The notes below the pieces were generated by a model. It saw nothing but the letters and a program-made list of their open reading frames with translations. It had not been told where the DNA came from and did no database searches. 64,000 bases of DNA from Candidatus Bathycorpusculum termitum (lineage in GTDB: Archaea; Thermoproteota; Bathyarchaeia; Bathyarchaeales; Bathycorpusculaceae). Below are positions 27,255 to 35,943 of the stretch, piece after piece; position 1 is the stretch's first letter, and each line of letters starts with the position of its first letter. The stretch covers positions 1 to 64,000 of the forward strand of contig JAIRTW010000056.1 in NCBI GenBank assembly GCA_031254875.1, written 5' to 3'. The position numbers and the translations under genes were made by a program.

Positions 27255-28088
27255 TTATTTTTTGGCTATCCAGTAACTCATTTCGGGTTTACAGATCAGT
27301 CGGTATGGATAGAACAGGGGATTAGGTGTCCACGTTGCGTTCTGGTAATAATCTATACGCTTATAATAGACAAAGTGCGATTGCCTAAACACTGTTTCTA
27401 TGTCTTGATGGTTTAAGGTGTGGTCTTTTTTGAACCAGTAGTCTGAGAGGGTATAATCTATCATGGGAACCCTCAAGCCGGTGACTTGGAAATATAAGCT
27501 ATTGATTATGGGGTTAGAATGCAGATAGAAGCCCTTGATTACCGCTGCCAACATACTGCGTTCGCTTGTCCAGTAGAAAGGTGAGGCTTCATGGTCGATG
27601 TAGATCACACCACCTTTCTTGAGCAGGCCTGTAAGCGTTTGAAGCGCGGCTGTGTAGTCAGGCAGATGATGTAGCACCGAGTAGCCGGTGACTAAATCAA
27701 ATGTGTCCCGCTCAAAAGTTAAATCTTCAACGGGTGAATTAATCACCGTTAATCTGTTACCAAGAAAGGACGAATACTTTTTTTTGAGAATATCACACAT
27801 TTCCGCTGAAATATCTATGGCCGTTACATGATAACCCATCTGTAGCAGTTTGCCGGTTAAGTTGCCGGTTCCCGCTCCCACATCTAAAGCATTTTTTTTG
27901 CTGTTTCCAATAAGCCGATCAACTTCTCTGAGCTTGGTTACTATACGCTTCTGCTCTTTTCTGCTATAAACTTCAGGATGGAGCCGCTCGTAGTATTTTG
28001 CCTCCTGCCGATGAACAGTGATGTTAGCTTCAAGAATTCTCTGTTTTAGAATATGGTCGTTTTGCAAATGCATGGCTCCAATGGGCAT
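27255..28088 (-). CDS. class I SAM-dependent methyltransferase
   Basis: 277 residues. ALDVGAGTGNLTGKLLQMGY is motif I for SAM binding, followed by VTAIDISAEM, an acidic motif and YSVLHHLPDYTAAL with GGVIYIDHEASPF. The C-terminal 90 residues are specific to this protein and may read the substrate (FQVTGLRVPMIDYTLSDYWF). The target could be a lipid, a quinone-like compound or a sugar. A second ATG five codons in is possible. Divergent from the radical SAM gene across a 316-nt gap. Confidence 0.82.
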   Translation of the reverse strand: MPIGAMHLQNDHILKQRILEANITVHRQEAKYYERLHPEVYSRKEQKRIVTKLREVDRLIGNSKKNALDVGAGTGNLTGKLLQMGYHVTAIDISAEMCDILKKKYSSFLGNRLTVINSPVEDLTFERDTFDLVTGYSVLHHLPDYTAALQTLTGLLKKGGVIYIDHEASPFYWTSERSMLAAVIKGFYLHSNPIINSLYFQVTGLRVPMIDYTLSDYWFKKDHTLNHQDIETVFRQSHFVYYKRIDYYQNATWTPNPLFYPYRLICKPEMSYWIAKK

Positions 28089-28404
28089 TAGATTTGGTAT
28101 ATGTTCGATTTGTAAGCTAATAAGTCTTAAAATTAAAAAGTTGTTTTTCGATACACCCTGTAGATAAAACCGTCAAGATTAGGCCTGTAAACATAGAATA
28201 AATCTGGTTTATCCGAATTCCGAAATGGAGTTCCATGCAGATAAAGCGGTGATACACTATATCTAGCATGACTCCTAAAGATAGGCCTGTTCAACGACTG
28301 AGCCATCTAACATAGAACGTTGCGTTCGTTTCCAACAGATGGTTCCCATTTTGTGCAAACCTATTAATCAAAGTTTAGGCGTGTTGTCTTAAGGAGGGTC
28401 TGTA
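28089..28404. other. divergent intergenic region with short direct repeats
   Basis: 316 nt between the methyltransferase (minus) and radical SAM (plus) genes. AGGCCTGT followed by ACATAGAA occurs twice, near 28180 and 28283, with different gaps. AATTTTAAGACTTATTAG near 28110-28135 read on the minus strand is TATA-like. AAGGAGGG before 28405 is the ribosome binding site of the radical SAM gene. Confidence 0.4.
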
Positions 28405-29862
28405 TTGCGGATTTGCTTGATTAATCCACCAAGGATACAGCCAAAAGCATGGGGACGCCCCAACGTTTTTCCACCTATAGTTCTGGCATCCGTTGCTGCG
28501 GTGCTTGAAAGAAACAATCAAGTTAACATCATCGACTCGCCTACTGAAGGCTGGAAAAACCTGCTGGAGCTGGATGCGACCAAGTACCGAGTGGGTTTGA
28601 GTGCAGAAACCATCGCAGACCGCATCAGAAGTTGGCAGCCAGATGTCGTCATCGTTGAAATTCCATTTTCAGGCTGGTCCAAAACAGCCTACGAAGTTGT
28701 TACCATCACAAAAAACATCAACAAGGCTATCTCAGTGGTATTGTTTGGCCTTCATCCATCCTCCCGCCCGGAAGATTGTCTGCAAAGTAGTGAGGCGGAT
28801 TTTGTGGTGGTCGGTGAACCCGAAATAACTCTCGCTGAGCTGGTTTTGGCGCTGGAGCAGAAAAAAACCGATTTAGCCAGCATCGACGGATTAGGTTACA
28901 GAAAAAATGGTAAAGTCGTCTTAAACCGCAGACGGGATGTCATCGAAGACTTAGATACCCTGCCCCTGCCCGCCCGGCACTTGTTACCCCTGCAAGTTTA
29001 TGCCGATGTCGTCAAAGAAAATCCCTTGCGCGGAGAAATTACCAAACCCAACACTATAATTATCACCAGCCGAGGCTGCCCCTTTAGTTGTGTCTTTTGT
29101 ACACATTCTCTTGTGTGGGGCAAAAAATGGCGCTCCCGAAGCCCCAACAACGTGGTTGACGAGATAGAACATGTCATCAAAACCTACGGAATCAAACAGA
29201 TAGATTTCGCTGACGACAATATGACCTGGGACCCCAAACGCATAGCCGATATATGCGATTTAATCGTGAAACGCGACTTACGGTTTGAATGGTTCACGCC
29301 CAACGGCATCCGTGCTGACACACTTAGCGAGGAGTTGCTCCGCAAGATGAAGCGTGCGGGTTGCAAAAAAATCCGGGTTGCCCCCGAATCAGGCATACAG
29401 CACATCGTTTCCAACGTTGCCAAAAAAAATCTTGACCTAAAAAAGGTCGAGGCTGCAGTCGTAGCCTGCAAAAAAGTCGGCATTAAAGTCGGTTGCTTTT
29501 TTATCATGGGTTTAATCGGCGAAACCAAAGAGGACATCGAAGCCACAATCCAGTATGCCTACAAACTCAAAGCGCTGGGCGCAGAGAGTTTCATCTTTAG
29601 TATCGTCATGCCACTTTATGGTACAACATTCTATGAGCAGGCAAAATCCAAAGGCTATATCCGTGAGGGCTTCTGTGACTATACCTTAGCAGCGACCGAA
29701 CCCCTTGTGGAAACACCCCAGTTTACTGCCCAAGAACTAACCGAGTTGTGCATGAAAGCTAACGCGATAAACCGGACCGTCACCACAAAAAAAATTCTGA
29801 GAGCAATACGGCATCCCCGAAAAACCGCTAAGATACTCCTGGGTAAACCAAACTCAACATAA
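28405..29862 (+). CDS. B12-binding-domain radical SAM protein
   Basis: 485 residues starting with TTG, 6 nt after AAGGAGGG. Residues 1-150 form a cobalamin-binding Rossmann-type domain (CLINPPRIQPKAWGRPNVFPP, VVLFGLHPSSRPEDCL). The radical SAM core follows with SRGCPFSCVFCTHSLVW supplying the CxxxCxxC iron-sulfur ligands and GVRIAP-like VAPESGIQHI. The type is shared by methylases, hopanoid and bacteriochlorophyll enzymes, and lipid-linked reactions. The reaction cannot be told from sequence. The divergent methyltransferase may act in the same modification. Confidence 0.85.
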   Translation: MRICLINPPRIQPKAWGRPNVFPPIVLASVAAVLERNNQVNIIDSPTEGWKNLLELDATKYRVGLSAETIADRIRSWQPDVVIVEIPFSGWSKTAYEVVTITKNINKAISVVLFGLHPSSRPEDCLQSSEADFVVVGEPEITLAELVLALEQKKTDLASIDGLGYRKNGKVVLNRRRDVIEDLDTLPLPARHLLPLQVYADVVKENPLRGEITKPNTIIITSRGCPFSCVFCTHSLVWGKKWRSRSPNNVVDEIEHVIKTYGIKQIDFADDNMTWDPKRIADICDLIVKRDLRFEWFTPNGIRADTLSEELLRKMKRAGCKKIRVAPESGIQHIVSNVAKKNLDLKKVEAAVVACKKVGIKVGCFFIMGLIGETKEDIEATIQYAYKLKALGAESFIFSIVMPLYGTTFYEQAKSKGYIREGFCDYTLAATEPLVETPQFTAQELTELCMKANAINRTVTTKKILRAIRHPRKTAKILLGKPNST

Positions 29863-30079
29863 AACAGAAAATACAGCATGAAACTGATCTCTACATGCGA
29901 TAAAATAGTAATAATAAAGACGCTGATTAAGCGGATGCCGAAAAGACTACGACCGCAACATAATCCTTGATTAAAGCTGTCAAGAAAGCAAAATATAGCG
30001 GTGACACAGTACCCGCATGTCTGATCTATATAGTTTGGAACTCAAAAAACAGCCGGCTTGAAAAAAGGCGCAATAATAT

Positions 30080-30120
30080 AGGCAGTTACGCTGGAAGCAT
30101 CTAGGTGGTTGCCTGTTTTT
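30080..30120 (+). other. hairpin with T-run upstream of the DHS-like gene
   Basis: AGGCA at 30080 and TGCCT at 30110 pair, and the stem extends inward to about ten pairs with three G-U wobbles. GTTTTT follows. It could end the upstream transcript or be a leader structure. The rest of the 300-nt spacer 29863-30175 shows no gene. Confidence 0.3.
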
Positions 30121-30175
30121 CAATAACAAATTTCAAATACCTGCCTTCTAACATAAAACACAGGTGTATATTGAC

Positions 30176-31249
30176 ATGAGTAACGATTACTTTACCAAGA
30201 AACTCGAACCAATCAAAGTCACCAAGCAGAAACCGATTTCTCAATTATTAAAGGAAATGAGCAAAACTGCATATCAAGGCCGCAAGCTGGGCGAAGCCGT
30301 CGATGTCTGGGCAAATATGCTTAAAGAAAAAGATCTCGTTATTGCCTTGGGCTTCGCAGGTTCCATGTCTACAGCTGGGCAGTGGACAGTCATCAACTGG
30401 CTTATGGAGAACCGTTTCATAGACGTCTTGGTTTCAACAGGTGCAAACGTATCAGAGGATATCGTGGACGCGATGGGATTAGGTTACTGGCAGGGTAACC
30501 ACATGGTCAACGACGAAGAACTCCTAAACGCAGATGTCAACCGCTACTACGACGTCTTTGGCAAAGAAACCGACTACCGCGAAATGGAAGACCTCATCAC
30601 CGACTATGTCATGACCTGCAAAGAAGACCACATGTACACTTCCGCTGAGTTCCTCCACGGACTCGGCAAATTTTTGAATAAGAAAAAGATCCCTGCAATC
30701 GCAGCAGTTGCGGCAGCCAACAAGGTTCCAATTTTCAGCCCCGCACTAGTGGACAGTGCATATGGCGAAACCTTTCTCCTCGCCAAAAATAAAGGGCACA
30801 ACATCCACATAGACAGTGTCAAAGAATTCGACCAATTCATACAGATCGGAACAAAAACCAAAGAAGTCGGTGTCATCTACATCGGCGGGGGTGTCCCCAA
30901 AGATCTCACTCAACTCATCGCCATATCCGTCTCACCCATGACTGAAGATCAAGGCGTCAAAAATAGAAAAGGTGGTCTGCGCAAATCCTTGCAGGAATAC
31001 TACTACCCTCACAAATACGCTATCCAAATCACCACCGACTCTCCACAGTGGGGCGGACTCAGCGGTTGCACATTGGAAGAAGCAATCAGCTGGGGCAAAA
31101 TCAACAGCCAAACCGGAACCCGCGCGGTGTGCTACTGCGACGCAACCATCGCTCTACCCCTCATTGCACATGCCTTAGCTGAACGTATTCCTGAGAAGCG
31201 AAAAGGTCCTGACATGAGCTGGATCTTCAAAGATATGCCAAAAGCATAA
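30176..31249 (+). CDS. deoxyhypusine synthase-like protein, paralogue 1
   Basis: 357 residues from the ATG at 30176; the track's GTG is 12 nt upstream. Full deoxyhypusine synthase fold: LGFAGSMSTAGQWTVINWLM, DVLVSTGANVSEDIVDAMG, YIGGGVPKDL, and GLSGCTLEEAISWGKINS with the lysine that forms the enzyme-imine in DHS. The loop before it reads SGCTLEEA where true DHS has SGARPxEA, and both ends differ from paralogue 2. It may be a DHS-like or homospermidine-synthase-like enzyme acting on polyamines; this is inference from the altered loop. Confidence 0.75.
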   Translation: MSNDYFTKKLEPIKVTKQKPISQLLKEMSKTAYQGRKLGEAVDVWANMLKEKDLVIALGFAGSMSTAGQWTVINWLMENRFIDVLVSTGANVSEDIVDAMGLGYWQGNHMVNDEELLNADVNRYYDVFGKETDYREMEDLITDYVMTCKEDHMYTSAEFLHGLGKFLNKKKIPAIAAVAAANKVPIFSPALVDSAYGETFLLAKNKGHNIHIDSVKEFDQFIQIGTKTKEVGVIYIGGGVPKDLTQLIAISVSPMTEDQGVKNRKGGLRKSLQEYYYPHKYAIQITTDSPQWGGLSGCTLEEAISWGKINSQTGTRAVCYCDATIALPLIAHALAERIPEKRKGPDMSWIFKDMPKA

Positions 31250-31378
31250 ACCTCATTCTTTTTATTTTTGTAGTAGGTTGCTGATTTCCAGCACAATGGA
31301 ACACTGAATTACCTTAGTTAGCACCGACAATATGTCCTGCGGATCAGCTTTTAGGGCATTGTAGACAAAAGAGGTTGC

Positions 31379-32344
31379 TTACTTTCTTTTTTTATCCAGT
31401 CTATCAATTAATGCGCTTGTCATTATTGGCAACACCATTGTTGCGTCTCCTTCAATCATTATGCATTTGGCTTTCTCGCTGATTTTACCCCACGACACCG
31501 CTTCTCTGGGGCGTGCACCGCTAAGACTGCCGTCCCATTCGTCTGCTGTGCTGATATAGACAGCGTAATCTAAGCCGTCTTTGAACTGATTCCACCAAAT
31601 CGTGTGATGTTTGCTTATGCCGCCTCCAACTATGAGGGCTCCTGATTTTTTGGCATCAAAGACAGTGTTGTTGAGGTCATCTTCATCTTTTAGTAGGTTA
31701 ACTCTGAAGTCTTTGTGGTCTTGGCTGAAGAACCACAGCTGGTAGCCCACAGAGCCATCCGTTATACCTGGCACGTAGACGGGGATGTCGTTTTTGGCTG
31801 CCCAATAAAGAATAGAGGATTCATCGCAACAACGCAAGCCAATTTCGCGTGATAATTCGGCGGTGGAAAACTCTTTTTTTCCCTCCTTGTAGAGGTCAGA
31901 GAGCATAGTTTGGATTTTCTTTTCGATAATTGGGCCGTAACTGTCATTGGGAACAAGTACGTTGCCCAATCGGTTGATGCCTTCTTCATGTAGTTTGTTG
32001 TCGTTCATGATAAAGCCGCCTCTGTAATAGTCCTTCCAACATCGGGCGACATCGTGGTCAAGAGTGCCACAGGTCGTGATGATAACATCAATGAGTTTGC
32101 GTTTTACTAATTCGCGGATGACGCCCCGAGTACCCGTTGCAATGATGTCGGCGGTGAATGAAAGAAATTTAATGCATTTCTTGTCTGTAGCCATGGCTTC
32201 TATGATGTCCACACCCGTGGCGAGTTTGCCCGCTGTAAAACCCCACGCCTCCCTCATCTGACCCACAAGCTCATCCACTGTCATGTTTTCTATGAACTGA
32301 TAATCTTTTACTGCAATTTTATGTGTTCCCTGTGTCTTCGGCAT
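31379..32344 (-). CDS. dys: deoxyhypusine synthase, paralogue 2
   Basis: 321 residues. NAD-dependent transfer of the aminobutyl group of spermidine to a lysine of aIF5A. SLSGARPREAVSWGKISEKA matches the canonical active-site segment including the catalytic lysine. LSFTADIIATGTRGVIREL, TTCGTLDHDVARCW and GGGISKHHTIWWNQF are further conserved blocks. This one is the better candidate for the hypusine enzyme. It converges with paralogue 1 across 129 nt. aIF5A itself is not in the window. Confidence 0.88.
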   Translation of the reverse strand: MPKTQGTHKIAVKDYQFIENMTVDELVGQMREAWGFTAGKLATGVDIIEAMATDKKCIKFLSFTADIIATGTRGVIRELVKRKLIDVIITTCGTLDHDVARCWKDYYRGGFIMNDNKLHEEGINRLGNVLVPNDSYGPIIEKKIQTMLSDLYKEGKKEFSTAELSREIGLRCCDESSILYWAAKNDIPVYVPGITDGSVGYQLWFFSQDHKDFRVNLLKDEDDLNNTVFDAKKSGALIVGGGISKHHTIWWNQFKDGLDYAVYISTADEWDGSLSGARPREAVSWGKISEKAKCIMIEGDATMVLPIMTSALIDRLDKKRK

Positions 32345-32523
32345 TTCGTAGTCTCCGCTGAGAGGTTAACAAATAAGGGAATAAATAGGTGTCGCGAACC
32401 GCGACGCTAAATTGAGAGTAATTAACTATTCGACTATGTCGACATATGTTGTTTTCAGCCAAAGTATACGCTGTGGTTGTTGTCTGTCAGGGAATCTCAC
32501 ACCTGAAGTGTCTGAAACTGGCT

Positions 32524-32853
32524 CTAGAAGAATCCAGCATCACGTAACCTTAAGGCGTCTGTGATTTTGCCTTTAAACTGGACTTTACCAGTGAAGAAAG
32601 CTTTTTCGGCGCTTATTTTTCCGTTAACTAAATCCAAAAAATCTATACTGCTCAGCTTGAGCGATAAGCTAGGTGACGGTACAACGCCTTCTGTTACTTG
32701 GAGTTTCTGGTTTTTTACGGTGATACTCCAACTGCCGCTTTCTGGTCCAGATAAGTCAAGCTGGACTACTACGTCGATGCCTGAGGCCTTTTCTGGTTTA
32801 AATTTTATAGGTAAGATTTTTTCGATGAATTCTCGAGGTGTTTGTGCTTCCAT
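32524..32853 (-). CDS. SCP2 sterol-transfer-domain protein
   Basis: 109 residues: an SCP2 lipid-binding fold recognisable from VVVQLDLSGPESGSWSITVKNQKLQVTEG and the C-terminal FLDLVNGKISAEKAFFTGKVQFKG. It forms a hydrophobic tunnel protein; in prokaryotes the ligand is usually unknown. It lies 61 nt downstream of cofE on the same strand and may share its transcript. Confidence 0.78.
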   Translation of the reverse strand: MEAQTPREFIEKILPIKFKPEKASGIDVVVQLDLSGPESGSWSITVKNQKLQVTEGVVPSPSLSLKLSSIDFLDLVNGKISAEKAFFTGKVQFKGKITDALRLRDAGFF

Positions 32854-32914
32854 CCTTCTCCTCTCGTGCCTTTTGCTAAATGCAAGTCAGGCTTTTGAAC
32901 TTTGTTAAGAAAAA

Positions 32915-33760
32915 TTATCGGAAGATATCTTTCTCTTTTGGGCGCATAAGCACAGTTACGGCTGTATCTTCAGTGGGCTGATAATTGTAGCCCCGTACGA
33001 TGGCCGCTGGTATGCCCTCGCTGGCTTGCCCAATCACTAGCTCCGCCGCAGAAGCTAGCTCATCCGCTATAGCTGTTTGTTTTATTCTAAGTACGTAGCC
33101 AAATAGGTCTTTTTCGCCCCGCCTGTCACGGATCGGCTTAAACCCTGCGGTGCCAATTGCCACGTTGATTTCACCCATCCGAAATGGTCTGCCATGTGTA
33201 TCTGAAACAATCACCGCCACTTCTGCACCGCTGAGCCGCTTAATTTCTGCTCGAATACTTACAGCGGAGGCGTTGGGGTTTTTGGGCAAAGGCACCACGT
33301 TGTGATCTCCGCTGACGTTGGAGCGGTCAACGCCGGCATTGGCGCAGATGACGCCGCTGTTGGTTTCAGTTATGATGCTGTTCTGTCCTATGCGTACGAT
33401 GTCTTTGGTTTCCTGTAGTATAACTTCAACAAGTGCAGGGTCTTTACTGGTTTGATTGGCGATTTCCACCGCACGCTGGGACGGTTTAACTGTGTTGAGA
33501 TCTACGACGGTACCCTCGGATTTGGAGACCACCACATGCGTAACCACCACAACATCGCCCGGCTGGATTGGAGTGTTTTGCTTCTCTGCAGCCTCAACAA
33601 TCATTTTGCCCAAGTTGTCACCTGATTGTATTAGTGGTAGTCCCTCAACGGGAATCACTTGAATAGTGTTCGTGATGTTATCTCTCCTATTAGAATGCCT
33701 AACTGCCCCTGAACTTAAGGTTTGCTTCTGATGTGTCTGGGATGAGTTGGGAACCTTCAT
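32915..33760 (-). CDS. cofE: coenzyme F420-0:L-glutamate ligase
   Basis: Adds glutamates to F420-0 using GTP. IQVIPVEGLPLIQSGDNLG is the usual CofE N-terminus, with VVVTHVVVSKSEG, VSDTHGRPFRMGEINVAIG and the C-terminal IVRGYNY following. The given span uses the track ATG at 33760, which adds about 28 polar residues with no counterpart in the family. A better ribosome binding site, TAGGAGAG, lies 5 nt before ATC-ACG at 33676-33671, so initiation at ATC (33676) would yield a protein of normal length starting MTNTIQVIPVEGL. No ATG, GTG or TTG is available at that place. Function is certain, start is not. Confidence 0.9.
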   Translation of the reverse strand: MKVPNSSQTHQKQTLSSGAVRHSNRRDNITNTIQVIPVEGLPLIQSGDNLGKMIVEAAEKQNTPIQPGDVVVVTHVVVSKSEGTVVDLNTVKPSQRAVEIANQTSKDPALVEVILQETKDIVRIGQNSIITETNSGVICANAGVDRSNVSGDHNVVPLPKNPNASAVSIRAEIKRLSGAEVAVIVSDTHGRPFRMGEINVAIGTAGFKPIRDRRGEKDLFGYVLRIKQTAIADELASAAELVIGQASEGIPAAIVRGYNYQPTEDTAVTVLMRPKEKDIFR

Positions 33761-33884
33761 AACAGATATCTCTGGTCAAGCGTAAAACAATTCATAGTTA
33801 ACCAAAGTCTAACAGGATTTGGTAACCAAAAAAAAGAATAAAGTTAAGTTGGGAAGAGACCGTGGTCTCTATTGGATTCTGTGT

Positions 33885-34610
33885 TTAACTGCGGAATTTC
33901 TGGAGTTTCTGTAGCATTAGCTTGTCGCCTTCAGCATCACCCGCACAGGTTGCGATGAGGCCGTCGACAAGTCCGACACATTTAGCTGCTTTCTCTTCCA
34001 CAGTTTCCATGGTTGCAGCGGTTGGCCAGCCGATGAGTTTAAGGGTTTCTACGTTTCTAGATGTGCCGACCAAGAAGTATGCAAACAGCGGTTTGTTGAG
34101 TTTCTTGCATTCTTCGGAGACTGCTTTGAGCTGGTCAAATGAGTCATCGCTTAGTCTCATGAAGTAGACGAAGTCCCATGGCTGACGAACACGTTCCAGT
34201 GTGGCTTCGATTGACTGTCTCGCTGTTAAGAGGCATCCGAGTTTTAGGTTCTTTGTTTTTACGTCATTGCGTATGAAGTCCCTGGCTGTTTCAGATGACG
34301 GCAACTGCTTTATGGCTTCACCGAAGCGGGGTGTGTCTCCCATGGTGACTGCTAAGCCGTCGAGTCCAACGATGTCGGATGCAAGGGCTAAGCCGCCGAC
34401 TTCAACGGGGCCTTTATAGTGTAATATGAAGATTGGGCAGACATATTTGTCTGGGTACTTGTTTTTGAGTAAGCAGCTGACTACGACGCCGCTTGGCGCT
34501 GGGAAACCGGCAGCTCCGTCAGTTACATTCCATCCATCGACTAGGTCTTTAAGTTCTTCTGCAAGCTTGAAGAATTTACGTGTGGGCACAAACTCGTTTA
34601 AGATTTTCAT
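33885..34610 (-). CDS. MetF-like (methylenetetrahydrofolate reductase-type) TIM barrel protein
   Basis: 241 residues. PIFILHYKGPVEVGGLALASDIVGLDGLAVTMGDTPRFGEAI resembles the MTHFR core, where an aromatic/His-rich strand is followed by L-x-GD. LGCLLTARQSIEATLERV and AYFLVGTSRNVETLKLIGW recall the substrate-side strands. It is shorter than bacterial MetF (about 290). Located between cofE and an FrhB-family gene, it could serve the methylene-to-methyl step of the carbonyl branch feeding CdhDE. Activity and pterin specificity are inferred, and an unrelated TIM barrel is possible. Confidence 0.5.
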   Translation of the reverse strand: MKILNEFVPTRKFFKLAEELKDLVDGWNVTDGAAGFPAPSGVVVSCLLKNKYPDKYVCPIFILHYKGPVEVGGLALASDIVGLDGLAVTMGDTPRFGEAIKQLPSSETARDFIRNDVKTKNLKLGCLLTARQSIEATLERVRQPWDFVYFMRLSDDSFDQLKAVSEECKKLNKPLFAYFLVGTSRNVETLKLIGWPTAATMETVEEKAAKCVGLVDGLIATCAGDAEGDKLMLQKLQKFRS

Positions 34611-34754
34611 GGAGATTTCATCTCGGTTTAACAGGGGAAGCTTTCTGGGTTAAAAAATCTTTTGCATACCAAACCATTAGTCCATTCCATTCGTTGCTTA
34701 TCTTGGAATAAAGCCCTGACTCAACATTTTTAGTGGCTCAGATATTGCTCAGTA

Positions 34755-35588
34755 TTATCTCTTTTTTGCGTGTTTTCTTTTGAACTGGGCTATTTTGGTG
34801 ATCCCTTGGCTGTCAGCTACATCCCTTTCGGCATCCAAACCTGACACCAGTCTTGTTCCCTTTTTTGAGCGCACAATTACTGTGGAATACCCGGCTTTGT
34901 TGGTTGCTGAACCAACCGAAACATCCGCTAGTCGAGAAACAAAATCACTACAGAAACCGCACACCATCTCAGTTGCTCCCTCGAAGTCATTTATTTTGCA
35001 ACTAACCGCTCTGCCCTCAATCAACATGATAAATTTGCCCTGTTTAATCTGTACTTTTGTGGCTTTATCCAAATCAACACCTAATCTCGCCTTTATTTCT
35101 CCTTTGAGCTTCTGGGGGTTGAAGGCTCCAAAGCAGAACAACCCGATAACGGTGATTTCTATGTCTTTACCTATGGTCTGCTGAATTTTTCTGATCGCCG
35201 CTACCTCGCATGGTGTACAAACGACGGCTATACGGTTTTTACCTTGCGCTAGGAGCTCCCGCAACTTTTTGGTTACGGCGACTCTATAGTAGATGGTGCC
35301 TTTCGCCGCCAAAACCTCCTCTGCAGTTTCTGCCGCTACAACATCTGCGTTGTATCCGTCTTTGCGGCGAACAACTATAGCTATATCAAACAAGCCCTCC
35401 CGCATCCCTTTCAGTAGCAGAGCGGTGACTATGCCGCCATCTTGACCTTCAATTTGACTTTTTGCTGAAAACAAATCACAGTAGATGCCCAGTTCCTTAT
35501 CTTTGACTCCATCGAGAAACTGTTGCTCCCTTTTTTTTTCATCCTCTGCTCTGCGGTTCTGGATATTTTCCGGTTGTTCAGCCGCCAT
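34755..35588 (-). CDS. FrhB-family F420-dependent oxidoreductase subunit
   Basis: 277 residues of the coenzyme F420 hydrogenase/dehydrogenase beta-subunit family. SQIEGQDGGIVTALLLKGM at about 45 and VCTPCEVAAIRKIQ at about 125 are signature blocks, and EMVCGFCSDFVSRLADVSVG contains the conserved cysteine pair region. It would bind FAD and exchange electrons between F420 and a partner. No iron-sulfur ferredoxin domain is fused. It sits 144 nt upstream of the MetF-like gene on the same strand, so the two may form an F420H2-fed reductase (inference). The charged first 25 residues are not part of the family. Confidence 0.83.
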   Translation of the reverse strand: MAAEQPENIQNRRAEDEKKREQQFLDGVKDKELGIYCDLFSAKSQIEGQDGGIVTALLLKGMREGLFDIAIVVRRKDGYNADVVAAETAEEVLAAKGTIYYRVAVTKKLRELLAQGKNRIAVVCTPCEVAAIRKIQQTIGKDIEITVIGLFCFGAFNPQKLKGEIKARLGVDLDKATKVQIKQGKFIMLIEGRAVSCKINDFEGATEMVCGFCSDFVSRLADVSVGSATNKAGYSTVIVRSKKGTRLVSGLDAERDVADSQGITKIAQFKRKHAKKR

Positions 35589-35716
35589 CTAAACCGTAAC
35601 CCTCTATTTAGAAGCTGATTTAGACGCAAATAAAGTTTTAAGCCCACTAACTGTTTTTCTATTCTCTTGGTGTCTATGCTAATCGATGAGAGCATTTCCA
35701 TATCGGTAATGTGTAA

Positions 35717-35899
35717 TTAAAATTTCGAGAGTGTTCACGTAATAGATAGATTGCATCAATTTCCGTAGCTTTGCCCTGATTAACTCTTCTCTCTGATGGG
35801 CAGTTCGTGCATTTTTGCCCCGATTTTGCCCTTTTGATGGCTTGTAAAGGTCAGTACATTGACTTTTCTATCTAAAAGCGAACACTCTCAAAATTTCAT
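35717..35899. mobile_element. MITE-like element bounded by about 33-bp inverted repeats
   Basis: The left arm (35717-35750) and the reverse complement of the right arm (35867-35899) share AAATTTyGAGAGTGTTC and, after a 5-6 nt variable step, TAGATAGA. The pairing covers about 33 bp with a few mismatches and one indel. About 115 nt lie between the arms and encode nothing apparent. Size and structure suit a non-autonomous inverted-repeat element, though no target-site duplication is clear and no second copy was found by eye. It separates the LURP-one gene from the FrhB-like gene, so it could alter expression of either. Confidence 0.55.
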
Positions 35900-35911
35900 A
35901 GCACTTTAATC

Positions 35912-35934
35912 AAAACACGCTTTATGAGCGTTTT
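35912..35934 (-). terminator. hairpin terminator candidate after the LURP-one gene
   Basis: ACGCT-TTATG-AGCGT with flanking A and T runs (read on the minus strand AAAACGCTCATAAAGCGTGTTTT), 10 nt past the LURP-one stop. Confidence 0.4.
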
Positions 35935-35943
35935 CTAGGTATA

